64,000 nt of DNA from Stieleria maiorica. Lineage in GTDB: Bacteria; Planctomycetota; Planctomycetia; Pirellulales; Pirellulaceae. Where the stretch lies: positions 6,853,641-6,917,640 of the forward strand of contig NZ_CP036264.1 in assembly GCF_008035925.1 (NCBI RefSeq), read 5' to 3'. Positions 11,486 to 23,198 of the stretch are shown here, piece after piece (the stretch's first letter is position 1; every line of letters begins with the position of its first letter). Under the pieces are notes generated by a model. It was given only the letters and a program-made list of their open reading frames with translations. It was not told the DNA's origin and did not search any database. The position numbers were made by a program, and so were the translations under genes.

Positions 11486-11526
11486 CAAAAAAACCCTTCG
11501 ACGGAGAACCGTCGAAGGATTTTTTA
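11486..11526 (-). terminator. Rho-independent terminator of the 23S-5S operon
   Basis: Perfect 10-bp stem CCTTCGACGG/CCGTCGAAGG with an AGAA loop. On the minus strand it is followed by seven T residues just after the 5S gene; the plus strand also has a T run, so it may act both ways. Confidence 0.92.
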
Positions 11527-11529
11527 AAA

Positions 11530-11637
11530 AATGGCGAGACCTACTTTCACGCTGGTGGGCACTATCATCGGCTCGGAAAGCTTAACTGCTGTGTTCGGGA
11601 TGGGAACAGGTGGGACCTTTCCGATATGGTCGCCAAA
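11530..11637 (-). rRNA. rrf: 5S ribosomal RNA
   Basis: Read on the minus strand it shows the 5S core GGTCCCACCTGTTCCCATCC, then CCGAACACAGCAGTTAAG, and GATAGTG later, with pairing ends TGGCGACC and GGTCTCGCCA. Ends are approximate. It follows the 23S gene by about 115 bp and is closed by a strong terminator. Confidence 0.93.
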
Positions 11638-11754
11638 AGACCGTGTGAGGGGTATTTCGCCCAGCACACGGCCGGTTGTCTGGTAATGGCAGTTACTTCG
11701 AACCAAACGTTATCCGAAGCGACGCATGACAGAATCATGAGTGCGGGATATCGA

Positions 11755-14610
<2,856 letters not shown>

Positions 14611-15371
14611 CCCGAACTCAACACTCAAGTCGAACCGGCCGAAGCCGACGCAACCTGACGCCAAGAATCGTGATCGTCGTTTGTGCTAATCACCATAACG
14701 ATATCACATGACTGGATTGATCGATCACAGCACCGCGGTCGCGATGCCACAACGTCACAAATCAGTATTCGCACAGAATCCTGTCAGATTCGCTTCTAAT
14801 CGGCCAGCAACTTTTCGCCAGGGCTTAAGGAACCCTGTCGACGTTCACTGGCCACGCTTGTTCCGAAGAACTTTGTAGTCGCCGATCAATCGATTTCGAT
14901 CGACCGGCAGATTACTGATGCCAATTACCAAACAACCAAATTGTCAAAAATCAGTTCTCCGTTTCCGGCCCGCGTCGCGGGGGAAAGCGAAGGACACTGC
15001 GTGTGCAGCCGCCCGCCGCAGAACTTTGCGGCGAGCGGTCACTCACGAGCGAGGCGGGAAGATAGAGCCGACAGCCGTGGGCGTCAACCGTTCTTCATCG
15101 GAAAACCAAGAAAACTTTTTCTTAGCTTTCCGCCGCGGCCTACCGCGGCCCCGCAACGGGGTTTTTCCCGTGCGGGAGTGAAAAAAGGAAAGAGGTTGAG
15201 CTGCTCGGTGTGTCCGGGCGGGCTGCCGTCGCTGTCAAATCACGACTCGCGGGGCCAGTATTTGGCCGGTGCGGTACATGATTTGCTTGCAGCGGCAAGC
15301 TCATCTCCTTGGCTCAGCCTGTCGCCGACGCTCGGCCGTGACGACTGATCCTTCTTTCTGTTTAACCGAAG
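14611..15371 (-). other. Spacer between tRNA-Ala and 23S rRNA
   Basis: About 760 bp of transcribed spacer. It should contain the processing stem that flanks 23S and any antitermination signal; I could not assign these with confidence. No gene is supported. Confidence 0.6.
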
Positions 15372-15444
15372 TGGAGGTAGACGGACTTGAACCGACGACC
15401 TCCTGCGTGCAAAGCAGGCGCTCTCCCAACTGAGCTATACCCCC
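15372..15444 (-). tRNA. tRNA-Ala (UGC)
   Basis: 73 nt. On the minus strand: GGGGGTATAGCTCAGTTGGG start, anticodon arm CCTGC-TT-TGC-AC-GCAGG, T-arm with GGTTCAAGTCC, and acceptor pairing GGGGGTA/TACCTCC with discriminator A. CCA is not encoded. Confidence 0.97.
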
Positions 15445-15518
15445 TTCGGGTCGCATCTCCGACGGAGATGCCTCTCAAAATTGATGTTTCAAATCTGAGG
15501 TTTCGGCCGATGGCCGAG

Positions 15519-15592
15519 TGGGCGTGCCAGAACTCGAATCTGGGACCTCGTCGTTATCAGCGACGCGCTCTAACCAACTGAGCTACACGCCC
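15519..15592 (-). tRNA. tRNA-Ile (GAU)
   Basis: 74 nt. On the minus strand: GGGCGTGTAGCTCAGTTGG start, anticodon arm CGTCG-CT-GAT-AA-CGACG, T-arm ATTCGAGTTCT, acceptor GGGCGTG/CACGCCC and discriminator A. It precedes tRNA-Ala in the transcript, the usual order of a 16S-23S spacer, yet no 16S gene is upstream. Confidence 0.97.
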
Positions 15593-15941
15593 GTGTTTGT
15601 TCGCTAACGCTTGCTTGATGAGGAGGCGTTCCTGTCAAACAAGTGTTCAGCCAGAGCCGTCTCTCACGGCAAGTTCCGTCGAGCGAGGGAGAAGTTTACG
15701 CAAACCAATTGGGCTGTCAAAGCCAAGTTGGCATTCTGAGCGAAAAAAGCTTCTCCGTGACCGACACGTTCCACCGCGTCGACCGTCTCCAGAGGGCTGC
15801 TCTGGCGAAGTTTCGCTGTCGGTGGACCAGTTTTATTCGGCACGAGAACGTTTTCACTTAAATCGACATTCCAACAAATGCCGAGGTTCGGTCAAAATAC
15901 TCGGCGTATCAACCCTCCCACTCTATTGGACACCCGTGAAG
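15593..15941. other. Divergent region between tRNA-Ile and the TlpA-like gene
   Basis: 350 bp separating the minus-strand rRNA operon from the plus-strand thioredoxin-domain gene. It holds a good minus-strand promoter candidate (15693-15720). An open plus-strand frame continues upstream of the TlpA start but begins inside this promoter and is not supported. Confidence 0.6.
15693..15720 (-). promoter_or_regulatory. Candidate sigma-70-type promoter of the tRNA-23S-5S operon
   Basis: On the minus strand: perfect -35 TTGACA (15715-15720), 16-bp spacer, -10 TAAACT (15693-15698). Transcription would start about 95 bp before tRNA-Ile, so the operon begins with the tRNA and not with 16S. Confidence 0.6.
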
Positions 15942-17960
15942 ATGATGGATCGTTCCACTCGGCGACCACCCCTGGTAGACCCCCCACCCCTGGTGGACCC
16001 CTCTGCGCGACGTCGATCGCGCCGCCGCGCGACGTCTTTCGCGACGCCCACGAGGCACAGCAAGTGGAGGCACAGCAAGTGGCTGTGCCTCGGTCTGTTG
16101 GCAGTCGCGGCGGCATTGTTTGCCGGGCTGCCCCCCGAGGCGTGGGCGCAAAGCCCCACTGCGGCCCAGGCGCTCGCACTCAAACCGCTTCAGCCCGACG
16201 CAACGTATGAGACCGTTCCGGCCGACGCCGTCGCCAAATGCACCGTCAACGACATCACCGAGGCCGGCCAAAATGGCTGGGAAGTGGTCGCTGCGGACGG
16301 CCAAATGCTGCGCCGGTTCGTCGACACCAACGGCGACAAGAAGATTGATTTGTGGTCGTACTTCAACTACGGGGTGGAGGCCTATCGCGACATCGATGCG
16401 GATTTCAACGGGAAAGCCGACCAGTATCGCTGGCTGGGCAACAGCGGCACCCGCTGGGGCCTGGACCAGGATGAAGACGGCCGGATCGATTCCTGGCGAC
16501 GAATTTCCGCCGAAGAAGTCTCCGCCGAAGTCGTCGCGGCACTCCGCGACAAGGACCCGCGGCGGTTCGTCCGCCTGCTTGCCACGCCGTCGGAGTTGAA
16601 GGCGTTGGGGCTGGGCGAAGCCAAGCTGGCCGAACTGGAGATGAAAGCGAAGCTGGCCGCCCGCAATTTTGCCGAACTGGCCAAGAACCAAACCGTGATC
16701 GGGCCCGATACCGAATGGTTGCAATTCGCCGCCCCGGCGCCCGGGTTGGTTCCCGAGGGGACCGGCGGTTCGACCAAAGACGTCGTGGTCTACGAAAACG
16801 TCGTCGCGATGTACGAAAACGGCGGCCAGAGCGGCCAGTTGATGGTCGGGACGCTGGTTCAGGTCGACGACCGCTGGCGAATGGTCACCCTGCCCAACGT
16901 CGGCAGCGAAGACGGCGCGTTGACGCAAACCGGCGGGCTGTTCTTTACGCCCGGCGGCGTCGCGACAGCCGCAATGCCGAGCACCGATTCCGGGCTCCAG
17001 GATCTGGTCACCCAGCTCGAGTCGCTGGACAAAAAACTGGCGTCCGCCGGAGAAGCCGGGTTGCCCGCGTTGCATGCCGCCCGCGCCGAATTGGTCGAAA
17101 AGCTGATCACCGCCAGCGGCAATGACGAAGACCGGGCGACCTGGACGCGTCAATTGGTTGACACCGTCAGTGTCGCGGTGCAAAGCGGGCAGTACCCCAG
17201 CGGACTGGACCGCTTGAAAACCGTTTCCGGTAAATTCGCACGCTCCAACGAGGCGTTGGCGGCCTATGCCGATTACCAGGCGATCCAGGCGGATTACTTC
17301 CTGAAACAAACACCGGACGCGGATTTCGAAAAGGTCCAAACGTGGTACCTGCAAACCCTGGCCGACTTTGTCGATTCGCATCCCCGCACGATCGAAGCCG
17401 CCCAGGCGATGCTGCAACTGGCGCTGGCCAAAGAGTTTGAAGACAACGAGAAAGACGCCCTGGCGTACTACCGCAAGGTGCGCGACGGCTACAAGGGCAC
17501 CGAAGCGGGCGAGAAAGCAGCCGGTGCGGTCCAGCGGCTGGAATCCGTGGGACGCAAAATCGAACTCGAGGGTGCCACGCTGGACGGAAAGACGTTCAAA
17601 CTCTCGGCGCTTCGCGGCCGGCCGGTGGTCATCCACTACTGGGCCACCTGGTGCGAACCGTGCAAGCAGGACATGAAGCTGCTGAGCCGTTTGCAGGGCC
17701 GCTACAAGCGGCAAGGGTTGACGCTGGTCGGCATCAACGTCGACGCCCGTCGCGCTGACGCCGAGGGCTTTGTCCGCGAAAACCGTCTGCCCTGGATCCA
17801 GCTGTTCGAAGAAGGCGGCCTGGAATCCAGCCGGCTGTCAAAGGCCTTCGGCGTGCAAACGTTGCCGACGATGATGCTGGTCGACAAAGATGGCACCGTC
17901 GTTCGGCACAACGTCCGAGCCGCCGAGCTGGACGCCGCGATCGAAGAGATGGTGAAGTAA
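15942..17960 (+). CDS. Secreted TlpA-family thioredoxin-like protein with EF-hand-like repeats
   Basis: 672 aa from ATG at 15942. A basic N-terminus and hydrophobic segment (KWLCLGLLAVAAALFAGLPPEAWAQ, about residues 47-70) form a long signal peptide. Residues about 110-175 hold three acidic loops of calcium-binding type: DTNGDKKIDLW, DADFNGKADQY, DQDEDGRIDSW. A helical middle follows (about 180-520). The C-terminal 150 residues are a TlpA/ResA-like thioredoxin domain with WATWCEPCK (Cys571, Cys574) and the cis-Pro motif TLPT. Such domains reduce disulfides or act in cytochrome maturation outside the cytoplasm; the partner is not known here. The gene is transcribed away from the rRNA operon. 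Confidence 0.87.
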   Translation: MMDRSTRRPPLVDPPPLVDPSARRRSRRRATSFATPTRHSKWRHSKWLCLGLLAVAAALFAGLPPEAWAQSPTAAQALALKPLQPDATYETVPADAVAKCTVNDITEAGQNGWEVVAADGQMLRRFVDTNGDKKIDLWSYFNYGVEAYRDIDADFNGKADQYRWLGNSGTRWGLDQDEDGRIDSWRRISAEEVSAEVVAALRDKDPRRFVRLLATPSELKALGLGEAKLAELEMKAKLAARNFAELAKNQTVIGPDTEWLQFAAPAPGLVPEGTGGSTKDVVVYENVVAMYENGGQSGQLMVGTLVQVDDRWRMVTLPNVGSEDGALTQTGGLFFTPGGVATAAMPSTDSGLQDLVTQLESLDKKLASAGEAGLPALHAARAELVEKLITASGNDEDRATWTRQLVDTVSVAVQSGQYPSGLDRLKTVSGKFARSNEALAAYADYQAIQADYFLKQTPDADFEKVQTWYLQTLADFVDSHPRTIEAAQAMLQLALAKEFEDNEKDALAYYRKVRDGYKGTEAGEKAAGAVQRLESVGRKIELEGATLDGKTFKLSALRGRPVVIHYWATWCEPCKQDMKLLSRLQGRYKRQGLTLVGINVDARRADAEGFVRENRLPWIQLFEEGGLESSRLSKAFGVQTLPTMMLVDKDGTVVRHNVRAAELDAAIEEMVK

Positions 17961-17969
17961 GAAGCGTTT

Positions 17970-18096
17970 CGTGCCTCGTTCCCGGGCTCCGCCTGGGAAC
18001 GGGGCTTTCCGGAGGCTCCGCCTCGAGGGCCTCGTGACGTGTGGCGGGAGCCACACCTGCATTACGTTCCAAGGCGGAGCCTTGGAACGAGGTTGG
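17970..18096. repeat. Fold-back repeat with CCTCGTTCC/GGAACGAGG arms
   Basis: CCTCGTTCCCGGGCTCCGCC at about 17975 is mirrored by GGCGGAGCCTTGGAACGAGG ending at about 18093. Each arm is itself a palindrome. It lies between two convergent gene ends and is related to the 156-bp repeat at 5321-5690. Confidence 0.8.
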
Positions 18097-18114
18097 AAAC
18101 TCGAAACTCGCTCC

Positions 18115-18663
18115 CTAACTCCGGTCCTCGTACGGCCGGGGGCGGAGCTGTTGGAACAGAGCACGCTTCTGGTCGGGGAGCGAGTAGTGGAAGCCGCAGT
18201 TTTCCAAGAACCGATCGGAGGAGCTGATGGCCATGATTTCCATGATGCCCAAATCCCTGGCGCGGTCGACACACATCTGGACCAGGCGTTTTCCGACCCC
18301 GAACCGTTGGAAATCGGGGTGCACGGCCAGGCATTGCAGTTCGGCCAGCTTGGGGCTGTAGACTTCGACGGCGGAAAACCCGACGCAGCGTTGAGCGGGT
18401 TCCTCGGGTGCCGTTTCGTCGCTCGACGCTTCGTTTCCGGGGGCATCGCCGGGCGGTGTTCCCTCCTCCGGCGTTTCATTGATCATGGCGATGAAGCCGT
18501 GCCGGGTGAGTTCAATCAGTTCGGCATGGGTGCGTGACAGCAGCAACCGTTGCATCACGAAGGGACGCAGCAGGGCATGGATCGCCGCGGCGTCGCTGGG
18601 CAGCGCCTGTCGCAATTGGGGCACCGCCAACGGCGACGGTGATTCGGATTGATTGTCGTTCAA
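18115..18663 (-). CDS. GNAT-family N-acetyltransferase, ArgA-like
   Basis: 182 aa starting at TTG 18663 (AGG upstream). GNAT acetyl-CoA site: LAVHPDFQRFGVGKRLV, then a CVDRARDLGIMEI helix and a terminal SDRFLENCGFHYS strand. The order of motifs and short length recall stand-alone N-acetylglutamate synthases of the ArgA-like type, so arginine biosynthesis is a plausible but unproven role. An acidic insert (PEEGTPPGDAPGNEASSDE, about residues 65-90) interrupts the N-terminal half. It starts 24 bp after the aroDE stop, so the two are probably co-transcribed. Confidence 0.83.
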   Translation of the reverse strand: MNDNQSESPSPLAVPQLRQALPSDAAAIHALLRPFVMQRLLLSRTHAELIELTRHGFIAMINETPEEGTPPGDAPGNEASSDETAPEEPAQRCVGFSAVEVYSPKLAELQCLAVHPDFQRFGVGKRLVQMCVDRARDLGIMEIMAISSSDRFLENCGFHYSLPDQKRALFQQLRPRPYEDRS

Positions 18664-18687
18664 TGCAGTGACCTAACCCTTGGATCG

Positions 18688-20181
18688 TCAGTGCAACTGG
18701 ACCGGGTTGGTCGCTTGCTTGATCGTTTTTCGCAACAGCATTGCCGGTGCGTCTTTGCCGGTGAACAGTTTGAACTGGTAGGCCGCCTGGCGAACGAACA
18801 TGTCGATGCCGGTGATGATCCGGCACTGCGCCCGTTTGGCGTATTTGACCAGCAGCGTGTTTTCGGGGTTGTACACGGTGTCAAAGACGACCATGAACTG
18901 GTTGAGCCCCGATGCATTGAAGGGCGATTTGTCAACGTCGGGGTGCATGCCGACCGGGGTCCCGTTGATCAGCAGTTGGACCTTTTGATTGTGACGGTCT
19001 TCCCAGGGCACGACGCGGCAACCGACCTCGGAGGCCAACAGTCGGGCGCGTTCTTCGGTACGCGAGGTGATCACGACGTCGGCCTGGCGCTGCCGCAATC
19101 CCCAGGCGATCGCGCGGGACACGCCGCCGGCGCCCAGCACCATCGCGGTGACACCCTGCAACGCGTTTTCACGGGGGACATCTTTTCGTTCCAAAAGTTC
19201 GACGATGCAGTCCATCGCGGCGCGATAGTCGGTGTTGTAGCCGAGTCGTTCCCCTTCGTGAAAAACCATGGTGTTGATCGCGCCGATCCCGTTGGCGCTC
19301 GATTCGGCCTGGGTGCAGTAGTCCAACGCGCGCTCTTTGTGGGGGATGGTGATGCTGATCCCGCGGAGTCCGATTTTGTCGACGCTGTCCATGAAGTGGT
19401 GCAGGTCATCTTGAGGGACACGCAGCGGCAGATAGCGCGCATTCATTTCCTCTGCCTGGAAGGCCGTGTTGTGCACCAGTGGGCTGTAACTATGGGCGAC
19501 CGGATCGGCGATCACCCCGAACAGCTCGGTGTCCGCGTTGATGTTCTTGACGTCATACAGGCTGTTCATCTCCTTCCAATTCAACTGTCCCGGCGCCATC
19601 TTCTTGTCGGTGCTGTAGGTGGCGTAGGTGAACGGGGCGCCGAATCGATTGGCCAGGATACGGGTGATCGTTCCGATTTCTCCCATGCAGATCCCGATCG
19701 TGGGGATTTTGGCGTTGCGGATCAGGTCGAACATGCGGACGTTGTCGGCAAAGGAATTCGCCATCGTCGCGATCTTGACGATGTCGGCGTCCTCTTCGGC
19801 CATCGCCGCGTGCAGGTCTTCCAGATTGTCCGGGGTGCCGGAGAAATCGTGGTAACTGATGATGCGTTTGGTGTTGCCGTAACGCGGGATTTGGGCCGCC
19901 ACGTCAGCCTCGATGTCGACGTATTCGGCGCCGGCGACGATCGCCGATCGCAGCAGCATCAGTCGATCCTGCTCGCTTTTCGTCCAACGCCCCCCGTCTT
20001 GACGCCGTCGAACGGTCATCACGACCGGCCCCGGTCGATTGTCCATCAGACGTTTCAGATTGACGGCTCGACCGACATAGTCCAGCCGCAATTCCACAAG
20101 TTCGGCGCCTTGTTCAACCAAATGCTTGTGTTCGCCAATCATCCGGGTGTGGCGACTGCGACCGAGACTGACACAAATCAT
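18688..20181 (-). CDS. aroDE: Bifunctional 3-dehydroquinate dehydratase (type I) / shikimate dehydrogenase
   Basis: 497 aa. Residues 1-215 are a type I dehydroquinase: catalytic His in IISYHDFSGT and the Schiff-base Lys in ADIVKIATMA. Residues 220-497 are shikimate dehydrogenase: substrate motif VAHSYSPLVHN, catalytic Lys in SITIPHKE, Asp in GYNTDY, and nucleotide-binding MVLGAGGVSRAIA with SRTEERA. The fused protein makes two consecutive steps of the shikimate pathway. The same domain order occurs in plant enzymes and in some bacteria including planctomycetes and chlamydiae. Followed closely by the GNAT gene. Confidence 0.95.
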   Translation of the reverse strand: MICVSLGRSRHTRMIGEHKHLVEQGAELVELRLDYVGRAVNLKRLMDNRPGPVVMTVRRRQDGGRWTKSEQDRLMLLRSAIVAGAEYVDIEADVAAQIPRYGNTKRIISYHDFSGTPDNLEDLHAAMAEEDADIVKIATMANSFADNVRMFDLIRNAKIPTIGICMGEIGTITRILANRFGAPFTYATYSTDKKMAPGQLNWKEMNSLYDVKNINADTELFGVIADPVAHSYSPLVHNTAFQAEEMNARYLPLRVPQDDLHHFMDSVDKIGLRGISITIPHKERALDYCTQAESSANGIGAINTMVFHEGERLGYNTDYRAAMDCIVELLERKDVPRENALQGVTAMVLGAGGVSRAIAWGLRQRQADVVITSRTEERARLLASEVGCRVVPWEDRHNQKVQLLINGTPVGMHPDVDKSPFNASGLNQFMVVFDTVYNPENTLLVKYAKRAQCRIITGIDMFVRQAAYQFKLFTGKDAPAMLLRKTIKQATNPVQLH

Positions 20182-20516
20182 AGGGTTTCGAAATCAGAGG
20201 AAGGAGGGGGAAGTGAAGCTTGCGGCGGCCGCCGGCGGGGGGCTCAGTGAAGAGTTTACTGTGTGGCGTGCCGCCCGCGTATAATAGGTCGCGGCGGATG
20301 CAACGGTCAGGGGTGCATTTTAATTCCTCGGGGGCAGCGGTCCCCAGGGTTCGCGCCAGTTACCGGGCCCCTCCATTGTTTTGTTCGTGTCGCGAAATGA
20401 CGCCATCTCCACAACCCGAAGCGACGCGACCGCAAAATCCGACGCGGCCGCAAAAAACGATGTGATTAGAGGTCCGGAGGCTCGCGCAATTTGTCTTTTA
20501 GTCGAGAATTAGAATA
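20182..20516. other. Divergent region between aroDE and the propeller gene
   Basis: 335 bp with no gene. It contains a promoter candidate for the plus-strand gene, listed separately. Confidence 0.5.
20255..20285 (+). promoter_or_regulatory. Candidate promoter for the PQQ-propeller gene
   Basis: Perfect -10 TATAAT at 20280-20285. The best -35 is TTTACT at 20255-20260 with a long 19-bp spacer, or TTACTG with 18 bp. It lies about 230 bp upstream of the start, leaving a long leader. Confidence 0.4.
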
Positions 20517-21686
20517 ATGGAATTGTCCCCTGTTGAATCGACCTCCCGACGCAGTGACGCGGGCGGTCGGCGGTTTTTTTGCAGACTCGGATTCTCCCTC
20601 GTCGGCTTGATTGGTTTTGCCGTTTTCGGAAGCGTTTGCTCGGCTGCGGACTGGCGTTTTCCGCGCGGCGACGCGGCGGCATCCGGAGCGACGACGGCAC
20701 AGTTGCCCGATGAGTTGGCGGTGGCATGGGAATTCACTGCCGACGATGCGATCGAATCGACGCCGATCGTCGTCGGTGACCGCGTCTTTGTCGCCGATGT
20801 GATGGGCAAAATCTATTGCCTGGCTCGCGGCGACGGACAACAGCGGTGGCGAAAGGATTTCGGGACCGGATTCCTGGCCTCGCCCGTGATCGCCGGAGAG
20901 CGACTGGTCATCGGGGATTATGACGGCAACGTCTACGCGATCTCCGCCGCAGACGGTACGGAGCTTTGGACCGCGACCACCGAAGGCGAAATCAGCGGTT
21001 CGGCGGCGATTTTCGAGGACAAGGTCTTGGTCGCCTGCCAGGACGGCAAACTTTACTGTTTCGAATTGGCGACGGGAAAGCCGGTTTGGACCTATGCCGC
21101 CGAAGACCAGATCCAATGTTCGCCCACGATCGCGGGCGACCGGACCTTTCTGGGCGGCTGCGACGCCAAATTGCATGTGGTGGATCTGAAGACGGGCGAG
21201 GCCGACGGGGACGCGATGCCGCTGGAGGGGCCGACGGGCAGCACGCCGGCCGTCCGCGGTGACCTGGCGATCTTGCCGACCCATGACGGTTCGGTGTTCG
21301 CGTTTGACTGGAAGAACAAGCAACAGCGATGGCGCTACGAGGACCCCCTGCAGGCACAAGAGTATCGCAACAGCGCAGCGATCTCCGCGGACGTCGCCGT
21401 TGTCAGCAGCCAGCGCAAACAGGTCGATGCGATCGATTTGAAAACGGGAAAGCGGCTTTGGCGACACACGCTGCGGCGGTTTGCCGACGCATCGCCGGTG
21501 ATCGCCGGTGCGGATGTTTGGATCCCGGCGACCGACGGTCGTTTGTTGCGATTGGCGTTGGCCGACGGAAGCGTGAAATGGACCTACGAGATCCGCGGCA
21601 GCTTTGTCGCCGGCGTCGCCGTCACCGACAGCGAGTTGTTCGTCGCCGATGACGAAGGCGTGGTGCGCTGCTTTCGGGGCAAGTGA
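20517..21686 (+). CDS. Secreted PQQ-like beta-propeller repeat protein (BamB-like)
   Basis: 389 aa with an N-terminal signal sequence (FFCRLGFSLVGLIGFAVFGSVCSA, ending near residue 44). The rest is made of repeating blades: each has a DGxxYCL-type strand followed by G-x-x-x-W, for example GKIYCLARGDGQQRWRK, GNVYAISAADGTELWT, GKLYCFELATGKPVWTY, AIDLKTGKRLWRH and ADGSVKWTY. This is the pattern of quinoprotein-like propellers and BamB. No PQQ-ligand or catalytic residues can be assigned, so a structural or binding role is more likely than a dehydrogenase. It is monocistronic. Confidence 0.88.
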   Translation: MELSPVESTSRRSDAGGRRFFCRLGFSLVGLIGFAVFGSVCSAADWRFPRGDAAASGATTAQLPDELAVAWEFTADDAIESTPIVVGDRVFVADVMGKIYCLARGDGQQRWRKDFGTGFLASPVIAGERLVIGDYDGNVYAISAADGTELWTATTEGEISGSAAIFEDKVLVACQDGKLYCFELATGKPVWTYAAEDQIQCSPTIAGDRTFLGGCDAKLHVVDLKTGEADGDAMPLEGPTGSTPAVRGDLAILPTHDGSVFAFDWKNKQQRWRYEDPLQAQEYRNSAAISADVAVVSSQRKQVDAIDLKTGKRLWRHTLRRFADASPVIAGADVWIPATDGRLLRLALADGSVKWTYEIRGSFVAGVAVTDSELFVADDEGVVRCFRGK

Positions 21687-21730
21687 TCAGGGCAAGTGAT
21701 CAGGGCGAGACACCAGCGGTCGATGACGGA

Positions 21731-22126
21731 CTACTTGCCATAAACCTCTTTCGGGTCGACCAACCGCGGGTCGACGACCGTCAGCGAGGCATCTTGGGGG
21801 TCGACCGAGCGAAAGAAACAGCTCTCATAGCCTTCGTGGCAGGCGGCGCCGGTTTGTTCGACCCGCAACAGGATCGTGTCGCGATCACAATCCACGCGAA
21901 TCTCTTTGACACGTTGGCGGTGTCCGCTGGTTTCGCCTTTCCGCCACAGCGATTTTCGGCTGCGGCTGTAATAAACCGCCTGGCCGGTTGCCAAGGTCTC
22001 TCGCAGCGCGTCTTCGTTCATCCACGCCATCATCAAGACGCGGTCGTTCTCGGCGTCCTGCGCGATCACCGGCAACAGTCCGTCGGCGCCACGAGAGAAA
22101 TCAACAGCGGTGGAGACATCGATCAC
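21731..22126 (-). CDS. hisI: Phosphoribosyl-AMP cyclohydrolase
   Basis: 131 aa starting at GTG 22126. Typical HisI features: [14 protein letters not shown], the [18 protein letters not shown] signature, the Mg-binding DCDRDT, and zinc cysteines and His in [15 protein letters not shown]. It opens the purine ring of phosphoribosyl-AMP, step three of histidine synthesis. There is no fused HisE domain, consistent with the single-domain length. It lies alone, 45 bp from the convergent propeller gene. Confidence 0.96.
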   Translation of the reverse strand: MIDVSTAVDFSRGADGLLPVIAQDAENDRVLMMAWMNEDALRETLATGQAVYYSRSRKSLWRKGETSGHRQRVKEIRVDCDRDTILLRVEQTGAACHEGYESCFFRSVDPQDASLTVVDPRLVDPKEVYGK

Positions 22127-22348
22127 GGTGAAATTTCCGGGGGGGAATCGAGACGGGAGGCGAAGATTATAGGCAGATTCGTAATAAACGGAACGACTGT
22201 CGCGGGGCTTGCCGACGAAATGATCAGCCCGGAGCGGTCGCTGAAGGCACTGCCGCGCGGCGGACGATAACCCGGGCAGCGGTGTTTGTTCGCCGTTTGC
22301 CGAGCACGTTTTGCCGAGCAGGTGTTTCCTTCAGTGGGGTTTTCCTTG

Positions 22349-22993
22349 ATGTCGCCGACAAGATTGTCCATCGTTCTGCCGGTCCGCGATCGGCAGGATG
22401 AAATCGCACAGCGGGTGGAAAGCGTCCTGGAGGGGCTGGTCGATTTGACCAGTGAAGTGGCGGAGGTGATCGTCGTCAATGACGGCAGTCGGGACGACAC
22501 GCAGGAGGTTTTGGAGACGCTGCAGGTGAAGTACCCCCAGGTGCGGATCGCGCGCCACGACCGGCCGCGCGGCATGGAGGCGGCCGGCCAAACGGGTTTG
22601 GAACGGGCGACCGGCGAACTCGTGTTCATCCAGGAGAGCGACTCCGAGCTGCGGATGGAGGATGTTCGGCGGCTGTTGTTGATGAGCGAAGATGAATCGG
22701 TGGTCGCCGCCCGCGCCGAAAGCCGCCAGGAGCCGATTGCCCCGGCACTGCTGCGGCGGCTAAGGCAATGGGGCACCGACAAGCACACCCAAGTCGAACT
22801 CCGCGCCGATCAATGCCCGCCCTGTTCGGTGCAAATGATCCGCAAACCGCATCTGCAGCGTTTGTCGGCTCCCCGAGGAAAACGCTATTGGTTGCAAGGC
22901 CAAACCGATCGCATCCATGCCGTCGAGCGTGCGGCAGGTGGCGCGCGGGCACAGGTCGAAGCGCGGGCGAAGGTACAGAAGCCGGCGCGATGA
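22349..22993 (+). CDS. Short glycosyltransferase family 2-like protein
   Basis: 214 aa from ATG at 22349; an upstream TTG at 22286 is possible but lacks support. The N-terminal GT-A fold is clear: SIVLPVRDRQDEI, then EVIVVNDGSRDDTQEVLE with the family's N-D-G-S nucleotide-binding loop, and GATG-like GLERATGELVFIQESDSE in place of the usual DxD. The C-terminal part is basic and short (about 214 versus 240-350 in typical members), and lacks a membrane anchor. Transfer of a sugar is inferred; substrate unknown, and the degenerate DxD (ESDSE) may affect activity. Confidence 0.75.
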   Translation: MSPTRLSIVLPVRDRQDEIAQRVESVLEGLVDLTSEVAEVIVVNDGSRDDTQEVLETLQVKYPQVRIARHDRPRGMEAAGQTGLERATGELVFIQESDSELRMEDVRRLLLMSEDESVVAARAESRQEPIAPALLRRLRQWGTDKHTQVELRADQCPPCSVQMIRKPHLQRLSAPRGKRYWLQGQTDRIHAVERAAGGARAQVEARAKVQKPAR

Positions 22994-23198
22994 ACGGCTT
23001 ATTGTTGTGAGCACGCTCGCGTGACCGAGCGGTCTGACGATCGACGAGTGCCGCGGCGCGAGCAAGGGGCAAAGCGGGGCCACTCGCTCGCGTTTCGGGC
23101 TCGTATGGTCCTGATCGTTCACCCCCGGTCGCTGCGAAGCATCGACCGGGGATCGGCTAAAGCCTAGACACCAGCGAACCCCTCCAACTGCGTTGAAG

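Noticed and set aside
14918-15348. Plus-strand frames between 23S and tRNA-Ala
   Set aside because: Antisense to the rRNA spacer and of low complexity; nothing suggests a gene.
15597-15941. N-terminal extension of the TlpA-like protein
   Set aside because: The open frame starts within the minus-strand rRNA promoter region and has no similarity to a leader; the signal peptide begins after 15942.
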